NCBI GenBank assembly: GCA_022059125.1
Contig: JAEUWY010000013.1
Span: 1-64,000, forward strand
Reading direction: 5' to 3'
Origin: Corynespora cassiicola
Taxonomy: Eukaryota; Ascomycota; Dothideomycetes; Pleosporales; Corynesporascaceae
Length of the DNA stretch: 64,000 nt
Part shown: positions 32,545 to 42,739 of the stretch, one piece after another
Layout of the letters: the number at the start of each line of letters is the position of its first letter
How positions within the stretch are numbered: the first letter of the stretch is position 1
Program-made: the position numbers and the translations under genes
The notes under the pieces: generated by a model
Told to the model about the DNA's origin: nothing
What the model saw: only the letters and a program-made list of their open reading frames with translations
Database searches by the model: none

Positions 32545-34213
32545 CACAGACTTGTCTTTGGCTGATGGACGAAGCGGAGTCAGGCAGTGATGATAGTAGG
32601 GAGTCCGTAGTTGGGGCGGGGCAAAGAAGCGCGGAGAAGCCCGTCGGCGGCAATCCGGTTTCGCTTCCATAACGCCAAGCCCGGCAGACGCTTTGCCGCC
32701 TGTGGGTAGGGGCTCGCTGCCGACAGCCACGCTTCGTTTGTTGTGAATTCAGTTCACTAGCACGGGGACAGCCCTGCTAATAGGGTAAGTCACAGGCTTC
32801 AATAACTTCAGCTCACCTTGTCGACCACAACGAAGTTGCGAGTAAGCAGATTCAAGCGGTGAGTCGCTTGTTGCAGGCTGCTTATCATCTCGGCTGGTGT
32901 GCTAACGATACGGCTCAAACGCGAATCCTTGCACGAAGGACCTTCGGTGAATTCCACGGTTTTTGAGAACTTTCCTCGTAGGGAAATATAAAGGGCCTGG
33001 CACGGTCGCCTTATTGCCTTGTGGCCAGCTCTTCATGCAACTTAGTTTGACTTGATCGTCAAATGCTAATCCAAGAATAGCCATCGCGCTTGTGAAATCT
33101 TGCTGGGGTTATCGAAGCAAGTGACTCTGTTTATTGTAATGCAGGTAGGTGGAACGCCTACGTGTATATACATACCCGCACCCAACACTTGTTACATGCA
33201 TGCTCCAGCCACCGTTACATTTGACAGCGCTTGTGAGATCTTGCTAGGGTCCAATATTAGTTCCTTGGGCCTGTTTTTGGTTCCCGCTGTGGGACTCGGC
33301 ACCTCGGTATTGCTTTCGCAGGCTCTGACTCCGCTCCATCCTGTCCAGAGACGCTAACATGGTCCTTCATTTTTTGGTACAAAAACACAGCTCCGAAACA
33401 CGCAAAGGGCCAGCCATTTTATTTCAAGTGTTTCTATCACCGCCGTGGTCAGACAGAAAAAGCAAATAAGAAGAAGGCACCAGTCCTACATGACCCTGAT
33501 ATACCGTGGGTGCTCCTCCACTTTAGCTTCTATTATGCAGACAAGTGCCGGCTGGACGAAGGCGGGACGATGCTTAAGCACTCTTCAGATACCAGCGACA
33601 CCAGAAAAGGTAGGAGAAAGATCTGTACGGCAATCAGTCAATCCTAAGGATCGTTCTTGAGCGACGCGGCTTTGTAGGCGAAGCCGAAAAGGCGTTCGCA
33701 CACGCAGCGGCAGGCCAAGAAAGCATTCTCGGGCGGCTGGACAAAATTCCACCAGCTATACAAGGTCCGGGCAACAACGGGTTGACCGCCCTCCCTGCTC
33801 GCCGTGGCGACAGCTCGTATCGCACAAGTACTTGTGACTGATGCACATTGCTTATAAATAGGCTAGTAAGATCTAATCTTCTATGTTTGATAAAGCAGCG
33901 TCACGGCTTTCTCTGTCCGCGTCCGTAGTCAGGTTTCGATCGTAGATCCTCCAAAGGCAACATTCAGACTAACAGCTCAACAGACTCTACACAAGAAATT
34001 TAGATTGTTCTGATAGAATTGGCTACAGAATGGATTACGCGAACGAATACCAATAACCCACCAGTCCCTCGCTGGCACAGCGCGACGCGACTGGCTGCCG
34101 TGCGGCGCACACTATAACTACGCGCCTGCATACCTCCAGTATTCAGTCTTGCCTCACCTGGTAACGAGAATGGCTGTTCAGTTCGCGATGGGTTCCCTCT
34201 ATGCTCTAGACAC
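32545..34213. other. Repeat-rich stretch between the F-box gene and the patatin relic
   Basis: It contains a reversed copy of the repeat seen at 5720-5800 (32900-32985), a copy of the dispersed GC-rich repeat at 33240-33420 (TTTTTGGTTCCCGCTGTGGG), another core of the same family at 33768-33815, and a TPR-like relic at 33495-33780. The segments CGCTTGTGAAATCTTGCT (33088) and CGCTTGTGAGATCTTGCT (33229) repeat each other. Confidence 0.5.
33495..33780 (+). pseudogene. Possible decayed TPR fragment
   Basis: Two stretches read like the kinesin-light-chain TPR pattern in different frames: WVLLHFSFYYADKCRLDE at about 33508-33561, and then LERRGFVGEAEKAFAHAAAG followed by QESILG at about 33650-33730. 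A stop codon and a frame change lie between them. It may be the tail of an older NLR. The call rests on pattern only. Confidence 0.35.
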
Positions 34214-34274
34214 CGAACTGCTGTCGCTCGCTTTGCAAACAGCAAACACATCGCGCTGTAGCGCCCCTACACAG

Positions 34275-35392
34275 ACACCACCAGCCTCTGCCTGCTGTCG
34301 CTCGATGGCGGCGGCGTGCGCGACCTGTCGACCCTATATATCCTGAAGGATGGGCAGACAACTGGGTGACTGCATGCTCCCGCTGACACGGCAAGGCTGA
34401 TCGCCATCGTGCTTGGCTGGCTTGAGATGAACGTAGACGAATGCATCGCGGCGTACACCAACCTAATGAAGGCTGTGTTCGAGAAAGCCAGACGGGCCAA
34501 TTAAGTGCGCAGTTTGACTCGAAGAAGCCTAAAGCGCCATTGAAGAGGTGCTAACCAACTGAGGTGTCTGCGCAACAGACATCTTCAGCGATGGCAGGCA
34601 GCGAGGTTGCCGCAGGTAAGTCTGCCACACCGCTGCATTGACTCCTTCTGACAGTCGACTGGATTTGTCTGTCCGACAGCAAGGGAAACCGCCGGCGTCA
34701 CGCGCCTGAGAAGCTACGCCTTACTCGACGAGAGCGACATTCCAGCTAGCATCTGCGAGGCAACCCTTGCAACGTCTGGGGCTACTAGTTTCTTCGACCC
34801 GTCTCGATCAGAGCACAGAAGCTCATTAAAGCTACGCTAAGAGCGAACACCCCCCTTTACGACATAGAAAGCGAAGCTGCCAATATCTGGAGGCCCGAAG
34901 TGGAGACTTGAAGCTGCCAGTCAAATGCTTCATGCCGATTGGAACTAGACACTTTGGCAAGAAGGCACTCGAAGACAACCTACTTAAGTTCCTCTCCAAC
35001 ACTTTGGTGGAATCGCGGCGAAGACAGTGGAGACGGAGAAAAACGCTCATCGCTCGATAGGCCCGCTACGGCGAAAAGCAGTACTTTGGCATCAATGTCG
35101 AGCAGGGATTGCAAGACGTTAGCCTCGCTGAGCACAAAGAACATGGCAGGATATAATTAACGACAGACGGATGCCTAAAGCACCAGATCCAGAAGTATCG
35201 AGTGAGGCACTGCGTCCAGTAATTGGAGCAGAAGCGGAGTGTGCATTAGCAGCGTGGCTCGGCGCTGACGTCATGCAGGCAGAACAGAAGCATATTTTGC
35301 GCAGATCATCACAGAAGGCAACATCTTGGATCCACAATGCAGCGGTGTTGCTAAGCGTTTGCAAGGTTACGAGACACGGCGCCTCATACAAG
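34275..35392 (+). pseudogene. Decayed patatin-like phospholipase domain of an NLR
   Basis: The start LCLLSLDGGGVRDLSTLYIL at about 34284-34343 is the oxyanion-loop opening of fungal patatin domains (DGGG-R). Later segments in several frames match the same domain: ATSGATSFFDP near 34777, IGT-HFGKKALEDNLLKF near 34938, and NVEQGLQDVSLAEHKEHG near 35095. Stop codons and at least three frame changes separate them, and the catalytic GxSxG segment was not found. A 58-bp intron at 35393-35450 joins in phase to the downstream NB-ARC frame, showing that the relic and that frame once formed one gene. As sequenced, the patatin effector cannot be made. Confidence 0.75.
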
Positions 35393-37432
35393 GTAAAAAA
35401 GACGGGCTATAATGCGTGCCCCTGGTTATCTTGCGCTAACACATGCGTAGCTGTCAGTATGGCCTGCCACCTCCCGTTCTCCAAGAACTGGTACTTTGTG
35501 GGAAGGAGAGACGAGCTCGAAGAGCTACAAGAAAAACTACTAATGGGTCAGGACTGCAAGAAGGTATCTATTGTAGGCCTAGGCGGAACTGGCAAGACGC
35601 AAGTCGCGCTACAATTTGCATACGTAGTCAAGGAGACACACCCTGAGATCTGCATCTTCTGGCTGCCTGCACTTAGCATGGCAAGCTTTGAACAGGCATG
35701 CATAGAAATTGCACAAACCCTGCACATACCACTTGCGGCAGGCGAAGGAAGCAGTGCAAAAGAGCTAGTGAAGCAGCATCTGAGCGCGGGGCGGGCAGGC
35801 CGATGGTTGCTAGTGGTCGACAACGCCGACGATGCAGATGTTATGTTCGGAAAAGGACAGTCCAAGGGCATCATCGACTACCTGCCAGAGAGCGAGGGCG
35901 GTGTGACTATATATACCACGTGCAAGCAGGATGTGGCAGTACTGCTGACGCACAACGACGTACTGGAGCTTGGAGCGATGAGCAGGTCAGACGCAGCCGA
36001 CTTTCTTGAGAAGTCGCTGATCTGGAAGGAGCTCCTACGCGACAGTACTGCTACGAGTCAGCTGTTAGAGGAGCTGGCATACGTGCCTCTGGCAATTGCG
36101 CAAGCAGCCGCATACCTGAACATAAACAAAACGCCCATCGCCCGGTACCTGCGGCTACTTCAGAGCACCGAACAGGACACGGTAAGCCTTATGAGTCGAG
36201 AGTTCTGCGATGATACGCGATATCAGGGCTCAGCCAACGCGGTGGCCACGACGTGGATGATGTCTTTCAAGCAACTGGAGACGCGCGACACGGCTGCAAC
36301 AGAGCTGCTGGCATTCATATCGTGCATCGAGTGGAAGGCGATCCCGCGAGCCATCTTGCCGAAAACGCAGCCAGAACATCGGGTGGAGGAGGCGATCGGT
36401 ACACTTTGCGGGCTCTCGTTCCTAGTCCGGCGGGAGAACGGCGACTGCCAGAAGAAAGTAGGAAAGGGAGGGGGAGAAGAGGAGGAGGGAAGGGGAAAGG
36501 GGAAAGGGGAGATGGATGAGGGCGGAATACAGGAATGGTTCGACATGCACCGACTAGTTCATCTAGCGACTAGGATCTGGCTCAACAAGCACGGCAACGC
36601 TGCAGATAAGAGAGAAGCAGCTGTGCAGCATGTCACCAACGCCTTCCCATCCGATGATTACAGGAATCGGGAACTGTGGAGGGCGTACTTGCCGCATGCA
36701 CTGCGGCTCTTAGAGAACACGCAAGGTTACGCCGGGGAAGCGAAGTCGAAGCTGAGTCTACGAGTGGGACGGTGTCTGCAGATTGATGGCCTGATTCGAG
36801 AAGCGGTCAGATGGATAGAGAAATGCTGCGAATGGAGGAGAAACGTGCTAGCCAAGGACGACTCTGAACGACTGCTGTCAGAACATGTGCTCGCAATAGC
36901 GTACCAAGCGGACGGACAGGTCAAGAAAGCAGTGGATCTGCTGGAGAAAATAGTCGAAACTCAGGAGGTGCTGGCAAAGGAGCATCCATCTCGACTGGCG
37001 TCGCAGCACGCGCTCGCAATGGCATACCGAATAGACGGACAAGTCAAGAAAGCGGTGGACCTTCTGGAGAAGATAGTCGGAATTCGAGAGGAGGTACTGG
37101 TGAAAGAGCACCCATCTCGACTGGCGTCGCAGCACGCGCTTGCAATGGCATACCGAGCAGATGGACAGGTCAAGAAGGCGGTGGGCCTGTTAGAGAAGGT
37201 GGTCGAAATTCGGGAGGAGGTGCTGGCGAAAGAGCACCCCTCCCGACTGGTGTCGCAGCACGAGCTTGCAGGAGCATACCGAGCAGATGGACAACCTGAG
37301 CGGGCAATAGAGCTTATGGAGTATGTGGTTGCAGTGGATGCGCACGTCTACAGAGCTAACCATCCTTCACGGCTAGCGTCGATACAGGCTCTGAATAGTA
37401 TGTATGCAGAGAGAACAGCAAATTTAGACTAA
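35171..37432 (+). CDS. NB-ARC/TPR NLR protein (surviving 3' part of a patatin NLR)
   Basis: The frame is open from 35171, but its first 96 codons overlap the patatin relic in the wrong frame. The first ATG in the genuine NB-ARC frame is at 35459 (MACHLPFSKNWYFVGR), which would give 657 residues. FVGRRDELEELQEKL opens the NB-ARC, with Walker A SIVGLGGTGKTQVA, Walker B RWLLVVDNADDAD, the YLPESEGGVTIYTT region, and LAYVPLAIAQAAAYL as the GLPL-like motif. An Asp/Glu/Gly/Lys-rich insert (GEEEEGRGKGKGEMDEGG) precedes the MHRLVHLATR motif. Four to five 42-residue TPRs follow (AKEHPSRLASQHALAMAYR, ADGQVKKAV). NB-ARC works as a nucleotide switch and the TPRs as sensor. Without the N-terminal effector it may be dead, or may act as a decoy. 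Confidence 0.88.
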   Translation: MPKAPDPEVSSEALRPVIGAEAECALAAWLGADVMQAEQKHILRRSSQKATSWIHNAAVLLSVCKVTRHGASYKVKKTGYNACPWLSCANTCVAVSMACHLPFSKNWYFVGRRDELEELQEKLLMGQDCKKVSIVGLGGTGKTQVALQFAYVVKETHPEICIFWLPALSMASFEQACIEIAQTLHIPLAAGEGSSAKELVKQHLSAGRAGRWLLVVDNADDADVMFGKGQSKGIIDYLPESEGGVTIYTTCKQDVAVLLTHNDVLELGAMSRSDAADFLEKSLIWKELLRDSTATSQLLEELAYVPLAIAQAAAYLNINKTPIARYLRLLQSTEQDTVSLMSREFCDDTRYQGSANAVATTWMMSFKQLETRDTAATELLAFISCIEWKAIPRAILPKTQPEHRVEEAIGTLCGLSFLVRRENGDCQKKVGKGGGEEEEGRGKGKGEMDEGGIQEWFDMHRLVHLATRIWLNKHGNAADKREAAVQHVTNAFPSDDYRNRELWRAYLPHALRLLENTQGYAGEAKSKLSLRVGRCLQIDGLIREAVRWIEKCCEWRRNVLAKDDSERLLSEHVLAIAYQADGQVKKAVDLLEKIVETQEVLAKEHPSRLASQHALAMAYRIDGQVKKAVDLLEKIVGIREEVLVKEHPSRLASQHALAMAYRADGQVKKAVGLLEKVVEIREEVLAKEHPSRLVSQHELAGAYRADGQPERAIELMEYVVAVDAHVYRANHPSRLASIQALNSMYAERTANLD

Positions 37433-37912
37433 GAACAGTTCTATTCTAATACAGCAGAGCTTCCATTTCACTTCCCTACGTGCCTTTATGCGATTGCAAC
37501 GTTGAACTGTTGTAGAAGGCAGTTTTTAATGTTTATAGCAGTGTATAATACACATCTAGAGCGAACTGAAAAGGGATGGTTGAGGCCTCCCCTTTGCTTT
37601 CAAGCCCATAGTAGTCTCAAGGCTAATGACTGAGGTATGGAGCGCTGTGACGCCGCTGTATCAAGTACAGAAGGCTAGATCCCACTAGCCTGTTTGTAGG
37701 CGGCATGGGGTGATCAAAGGTACTCGGGCGGTACGCGTTTTCGCCACCGTCAACCAGGGGGGACGGCCGACGCATTTCTGACCTGACCTTGTGCTGCGTG
37801 CAGGTAATAGTGCAGTATTGTGTGTTGTGTAAAAGACATGGCCATACAGTCTGAGGATCTCGGTAATTTCAACATTAGAGATGGCCGTGGTGGTATCGTC
37901 AAGTCTACAGCC
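37433..37912. other. Intergenic; reversed core of the GC-rich repeat
   Basis: At 37738-37785 the minus strand carries the core GTCGGCCGTCCCCCCTGGT then GGTGGCGAAAA. Otherwise nothing is recognised. Confidence 0.45.
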
Positions 37913-39271
37913 TTACTCTGACGAGCTTTTAATTGATGACCTATCTTCATAGTCGGAATCATTTTCTGCTAGACGCTTGACCGCTCTCTCTTCCAGCTCT
38001 CTGTACCTCGCTTCGTCGCCTGAGGCAATCTGTTCCGGAGGGGTTTCTGCCCTTTTTCTCTTCTTGACTCCAGGACCGATAGCATGCTGGCCGAGCGATT
38101 CTACTGCCTGCATCTTGGCTTCTGCTACTGTAAGATACTCGCAGAGTTGTTCCGAAGATACGGTCAGCTCTTGATCGTAATCTCCGATTTCCCGTTGTGC
38201 TAGCTCTTGATAGGCAAAATCTTGGAGACGAAGTCGCAGTCCAGCATGACTAGTGGGATTCCCCTGATCATCACGGAACACCTACCGGAAATGTTAGTCA
38301 TCATCCTGGCGATGTCTTGTAATATAACCTACCTCATTTGCAACTTCTCGAACTACACGTAGCTCATGCCCATCATCCGTGGGAAATTCATGTGCTCGCC
38401 AGATCGATAGCGCCGCTTTGCGTGACCCTTTCTTGCCATATTCGATGTCCAGACCAACAACAACCTGTACGCTAGCGTCTGAGTCTAGGAGGTAGTTTTC
38501 TGCTAGACGATACAGCCTCTCTCTCTTCTGCGAGAATGCAACTTCGATAATCACCCCCGGATATTTCGCATCGTCATGCCAGAAAGAGGCGTCTGGCTCG
38601 TATTTTGACTTTTTACCAGATGGATCATTCTCCACTGGAAACTCTACCTCAGTTGATCGAGCGGGTCTCACTTTTTGCGCGAAATGCGCTTCCGGGCCCA
38701 ATCCCTCACGTATTGCTTTCAGCTGGCTCCGAATCGCGTCCTCCACTCCATCAATGAACAGCTCATGTATTCCGGTTGGCATCCGAATGACGAGTAATTT
38801 CGTCTCTGCGTTATAATCATACCTGCGCGAGTCTTCTTGTCAGCCGTAAGGTCTGCAATACCCGCTGTATCCAATGCACACCCACCGTATTTTGGCTTTT
38901 ACGTAGCCCCACAGGTCTTCGTCTTTCCGGAGTCGACGCTCTATCTCATCATATTCTCCTTCAACAAGCTGAAACTCTATCCACCACCCTCGCTTGATAT
39001 GTCTTCCTAATCGTTTTTCTCTGAAGAGCGCGAGGACTCGTGGGGCTTGGACGAACTGCTTCTCATCGGTCGGCGGCGGCGTCAAAGGGGGCTTTGCGAA
39101 GCTCGATGGCGGTGTGACGTGCTGTTTCTGTATCATAGAAGCCTGCGGTGTAGACATAGCCGCATGTTGCACCGCATCGCGAAGTTGTACGAGGGCTGTC
39201 GCGGGGACTGATCGCGGTTTAGGTGCTGGCGCGCGGCGGTTGTTGACTCGACAACGTTCCGCGATTGCCAA
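37913..39271 (-). CDS. PD-(D/E)XK nuclease-like fungal protein
   Basis: Three exons on the minus strand fit in phase: 38886-39271, 38333-38822 and 37913-38281 (introns of 63 and 51 bp), giving 414 residues. The middle exon has the pattern of a large fungal family with a restriction-endonuclease-like fold: IRMPTGIHELFIDGVEDAI, then YEPDASFWHDDAKYPGVIIE and VAFSQKRERLYRLAENYLL, then VQVVVGLDIEYGKKGSRKAA..IWRAHE. The D in PDASF, the E in IIEVAFSQ and the following polar residue fit PD-(D/E)XK spacing, but activity is not shown. The N-terminal 90 residues are Pro/Ser-rich, and a second start is possible at 39157 (MSTPQASMIQ). The C-terminal exon is charged with a KKRKR stretch, a likely nuclear signal. 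Such genes are often multicopy in accessory regions. Confidence 0.82.
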
Positions 39272-39342
39272 GGCGGATACAGTAATCGTGAGCGCTAACC
39301 CAAAAAGACAAGACGCAAGGGCTTATTAGATCTGGTTTCGTT

Positions 39343-39560
39343 TCCTCGGGCCCGTTTTTGGTTCCCGCTGTGGAACCCTGCGTCACGGTAACGCTTTTGC
39401 ACATTTCGAAGCTCCGTCCCGCTCCACCCACTTCAGAGACGCTGGCGTCGCTCTTCATGCCTCTACGCAACGAAAAACACACGGTTTCGCACCACAACAA
39501 GGTCCGAGTAGGAACGGGTCGACCATCCTCCCTGCTAGCGGTGGCGAGTTTAAGAACCTT
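39343..39560 (+). repeat. Best-preserved copy of the dispersed GC-rich repeat
   Basis: This copy begins near CCCGTTTTTGGTTCCCGCTG and ends near TGCTAGCGGTGGCGAG. Other copies or fragments lie at about 858-905 (-), 3885-4080, 5340-5560, 8405-8600, 19885-19925, 30761-30813 (-), 33240-33420, 33768-33815 and 37738-37785 (-). The most conserved parts are TTGCACATT, AGAGACGCTG, CGCACCACAACAA and the core GGTCGACCATCCTCCCTGCT. I see no coding content or clear terminal repeats. Confidence 0.75.
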
Positions 39561-40188
39561 GTGCGCTAATCCTATGCTGTAAATACTGTTAATTTTGCTG
39601 CAATTAGGTTAAGTCGGTATGTGGCAAAAGTAGCCACCACAGGCAGCAGTCTTGACTGTGAGCTTAACCCTAAATTGTCAGCCTAGTTCTGGTCAAGCAC
39701 TCATAATATCTGAAGCATAGGTGTGGGGAAGAATAATGAGGACTGTGTTCTTATTGCTATAGATAACTACAGCTCAGTATTTATATCTTCCATGAACTAG
39801 GGTCTGTCTGAAGTGCGTGGGATACTAGGTTTCATATACCAAAAGCAAATATACCACATCTATGCTAGTCACGTGAAGGCTAACATTTGGCTTACGGGAG
39901 GAATTGTGAGGAAGTTGTTCTATCAAGAGAGTGAAAATAGAATCAATCAACTTGTCGAACCGCAGATGTTTTGTCAGCAGCGTGCAGCTTGATCTAGCCA
40001 TTGCCATTTCTACGATGCGACTGGCTTACGCAATATTTCGTAACTATGTGGAACTCTAGATTGAAAGCTCGTGATGGGGTTGGAGACACCAAATTCGAGA
40101 TTAAGATTTCAGATTCTAAATTGTTCTGTTCTGAAAAGAAATGAGGGATTAGAAGACATAGAAGCTTGATTGCAGATTCCTCTTGCTT
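39561..40188. other. Intergenic; contains the first LTR-like repeat copy
   Basis: No gene is seen. The LTR-like repeat at 39721-39885 lies here, followed by the 3' region of the P450 gene. Confidence 0.45.
39721..39885 (-). repeat. LTR-like dispersed repeat, copy 1 of 4
   Basis: On the minus strand it begins TGTTAGCCTTCACGTGACTAG and includes TATGCTTTTGG-like and CAGACAGACCCTAGT segments, then a TATAAATACTGAGC box and TAGTTATCTATAGCAATAAG. The same order occurs at 60312-60491, 60980-61150 (opposite strand) and 63046-63208. The TGTTG start and internal TATA box fit a small Copia-type LTR. No internal retroelement sequence is attached. Confidence 0.65.
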
Positions 40189-41803
40189 TCAATCCGACTC
40201 AGCAGACGATAGCCTGACCAACAAGGGAGTTTTGTCCCACAACGTATATGCTTTCATGTTTTCTGCCCAGTCTTTGCACTCCGGCTCGAGGTGAAAGTTG
40301 AAATTCCAAATCATTTTGGCAAGGATGAGGTGCAGCTCTGCATAAGCAAGGTTTTTTCCAATACAATCCATAGGACCAGTTGAAAACGGACGGAAACATT
40401 TCTTGTTGTCAGAAGAAAAAGAAATGTCGTATAATGGATGATCTGTGGGAAGGAACCTCTCAGGGACAAAATCATCAGGGCGAGACCAGTTTTGCGGGTT
40501 TCGATGAGATGCCCACTGGTGGACGGCAATACGGGTCTGAGCCATGGTTATTTCATTCTGTTAAGAAAACAAGATTATTTCAACTTACGCCTTCAGGTAG
40601 ATAAAAGCCCCCTACAATATCTCCGGGCGATACTCTGGGCGGGGTGACCGCAACGGGTGGGAAAAGTCGTAATCCTTCTTCAATGCATGCGTGTGCATAT
40701 ACAAGCTCGGAAGCAGACTTGAGGGTGATTTCATCTTCAGAACTGAATGCGCCCCGTATTTCATCGACTAATATTTGCATACTGTGAGGGTTTTGGGTCA
40801 GGTAATAGGTAAGACCAGAAAGGGCGGTTGCAGTCGTCTCGCTTCCTGCCAAAATCAAAGTTTCTGAGTTACCCATGATCTCCTCCTCTGTCATGCCTTT
40901 TTCACCATTGTTTTTGAGAATGTATGTCATAAAATCTTTGCGCTCCTTCCCGTGGGGACCAAGAGCTAGGCGACGCTTTGCTTTTTCAACTGAAAATGCC
41001 TGGTGATCGGCCCGGGTTTGAAACAACTTCTTTCCGATTACGATGTTGGTGATCCAGCGTGTAAGAGGGTATTGCATGAGAAACCTTAATACTTCGGCTG
41101 CTTTGATAGATTCGAAGATTATGGCAACCCAGGAGTGTAATTGACTTTTTTGAAGACATTCAAAGGATTCTCCAAAGGTCAAATCACCAATGATATCGAA
41201 TGTGGTGAAGTTGTACCATTTCAAAATATCGACTGGTTTTCCGATCGCCACCATCTCTCGAATTCGGGCGATGAGCATTTCCACATACTGTCCGATTATA
41301 GGTTCCTGCTCATACATAGCGCTGTTTGAAAATGCATGGGCAAGGATGCGTCGTTGCCGGCGGTGGCCATTACGGTCTGTCAGGACAATGCTTGGCAGAG
41401 AAGGTGTTTTGTCGTTGGTGATCGAGAAAAATTCTGGAGCTCGACTGAAGTCTAATTTTCCGTTCCTTCTCAATGAGTAGCACTCTTCCCAGGCGGGGTC
41501 GCCATCTACTGCAATGTCATTGGGGCCTATCCTCACAACGCGTCCGTATTTGATGTGGAGAGAATGGACATCTTTGTACCAGGTTCCCAGGAAATGCAAT
41601 CGTATAGCTTTGGGTAGACCAGAAATAGCCAAAAGCTTCGGGCCAGGAACTTTGGCAAGCGGATGAAAAAGGAGTCGGTACACTGCAATAGCTGCCCAAT
41701 AAAGTACTGGCTAACATGGCAGTCAGATAAAAGCTGGTAAAGGTCTTATAAGACTAAAACTTACTGCAGCAACGAGAAGGAGAATTGATTTTGAGTGAGC
41801 CAT
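40189..41803 (-). CDS. Cytochrome P450 with altered heme-binding signature
   Basis: Three exons on the minus strand fit in phase: 41765-41803, 40589-41710 and 40189-40557, giving 509 residues. The first exon supplies an N-terminal membrane anchor (MAHSKSILLLVAA, continuing PVLYWAAIAVYRLL). Next come the proline-rich hinge HPLAKVPGPKL, the helix-I motif AGSETTAT, the ExxR motif EEGLRLFPP, and the PERF region VPERFLP. The heme loop reads FSTGPMDCIGKNLA: the Cys ligand is present but the usual Arg of FxxGxRxCxG is Met (codon ATG, one base from AGG). The layout resembles fungal CYP65-type tailoring monooxygenases. A TATATC/GATATAAAG element lies about 85 bp upstream of the start. It should sit in the ER membrane and take electrons from a P450 reductase. 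Confidence 0.92.
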
Positions 41804-42229
41804 GAAAATCGTCACTCTATAAATGATGAAGAATTTGAAGGTGAGTTAGAAGCGATGTTCCACGGTTTCGTGGATACAGCACAGATACTTTATATCACCT
41901 TACGATCTGACGTGTTTCATGTTTCGTGTTCAGCTCAGGCCTAATCATCGGGACTAAAACTTGTCCGTCAAACTATGGGAACTTCGGAACCATCCCTGAT
42001 TGGCTGACGTCGAGCAGCTTTTGCACTGAAATTCGGTCCTATAGAAGATAAGCGGTAAAGAGGATGCTTGGGCTTACTCGGCCGAACGTAGGGGCTTCAG
42101 GAAATCTCCGCCTCACTTCGTCCGATCTCCTCCATATCTGCATAATCGTGCATCTGGCTAATCTTAGCCGTGGGTTTGCCCTCAAAATCCTGCAGCAGCA
42201 TCTACAGAACGACCTCTAATATAGTGTCA

Positions 42230-42268
<39 letters not shown>

Positions 42269-42739
42269 CGTTAGGAAACGCGCTACGTGGTTCCCACCTG
42301 AGTTGAGATGTAGACGAGCAACGATGTACAAATTCTGCAGCTGGAAAATTCATCACAGAAGGATAGGTGGTCACTTTAATAATGCAGTACTAGTCGTGCC
42401 TTAGTTGGCACTATATAGATCAGGCGCCTCTTTATGAGGGCTCTCTACCCAGTTCCATACAATTATCTCATCTTTGTGTCGCATCAATCACAGTCAATGA
42501 CTTGAACACAGCTAATCAACATTTTGTATGATCACTTAAGCTTAAACTCAAACTCAAACTCAATGAATGTCTGCCCATGACAGTCTATTCAAACACCAAA
42601 TGTCTCCCTCTCTCCTTCCCTTTCCCTCTCTCGACCCACGACCCACAACCCACAGCTGTCACACGTCCCCCAGTCAATACGATCATCCATCTGAATTTCT
42701 TCGTCGCGAGGTACCCGCCGAAGGATCCTCATCCTCCTC
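41804..42739. other. Intergenic between P450 and the orphan gene
   Basis: This holds the P450 promoter, the (AT)n run at 42233-42262, a TATATAG element at about 42411, and an ACTCAA tandem near 42546-42563. No gene is supported. Confidence 0.4.
42233..42262 (+). repeat. (AT)n microsatellite
   Basis: About 15 uninterrupted AT/TA dinucleotides in the intergenic region upstream of the P450 gene. Confidence 0.93.

Noticed and set aside
35171..35390. N-terminal part of the long NB-ARC frame as genuine protein
   Set aside because: The patatin remnant is readable in other frames across the same bases, and the splice join into NB-ARC works only from one of those. The ATG at 35171 is probably not used.
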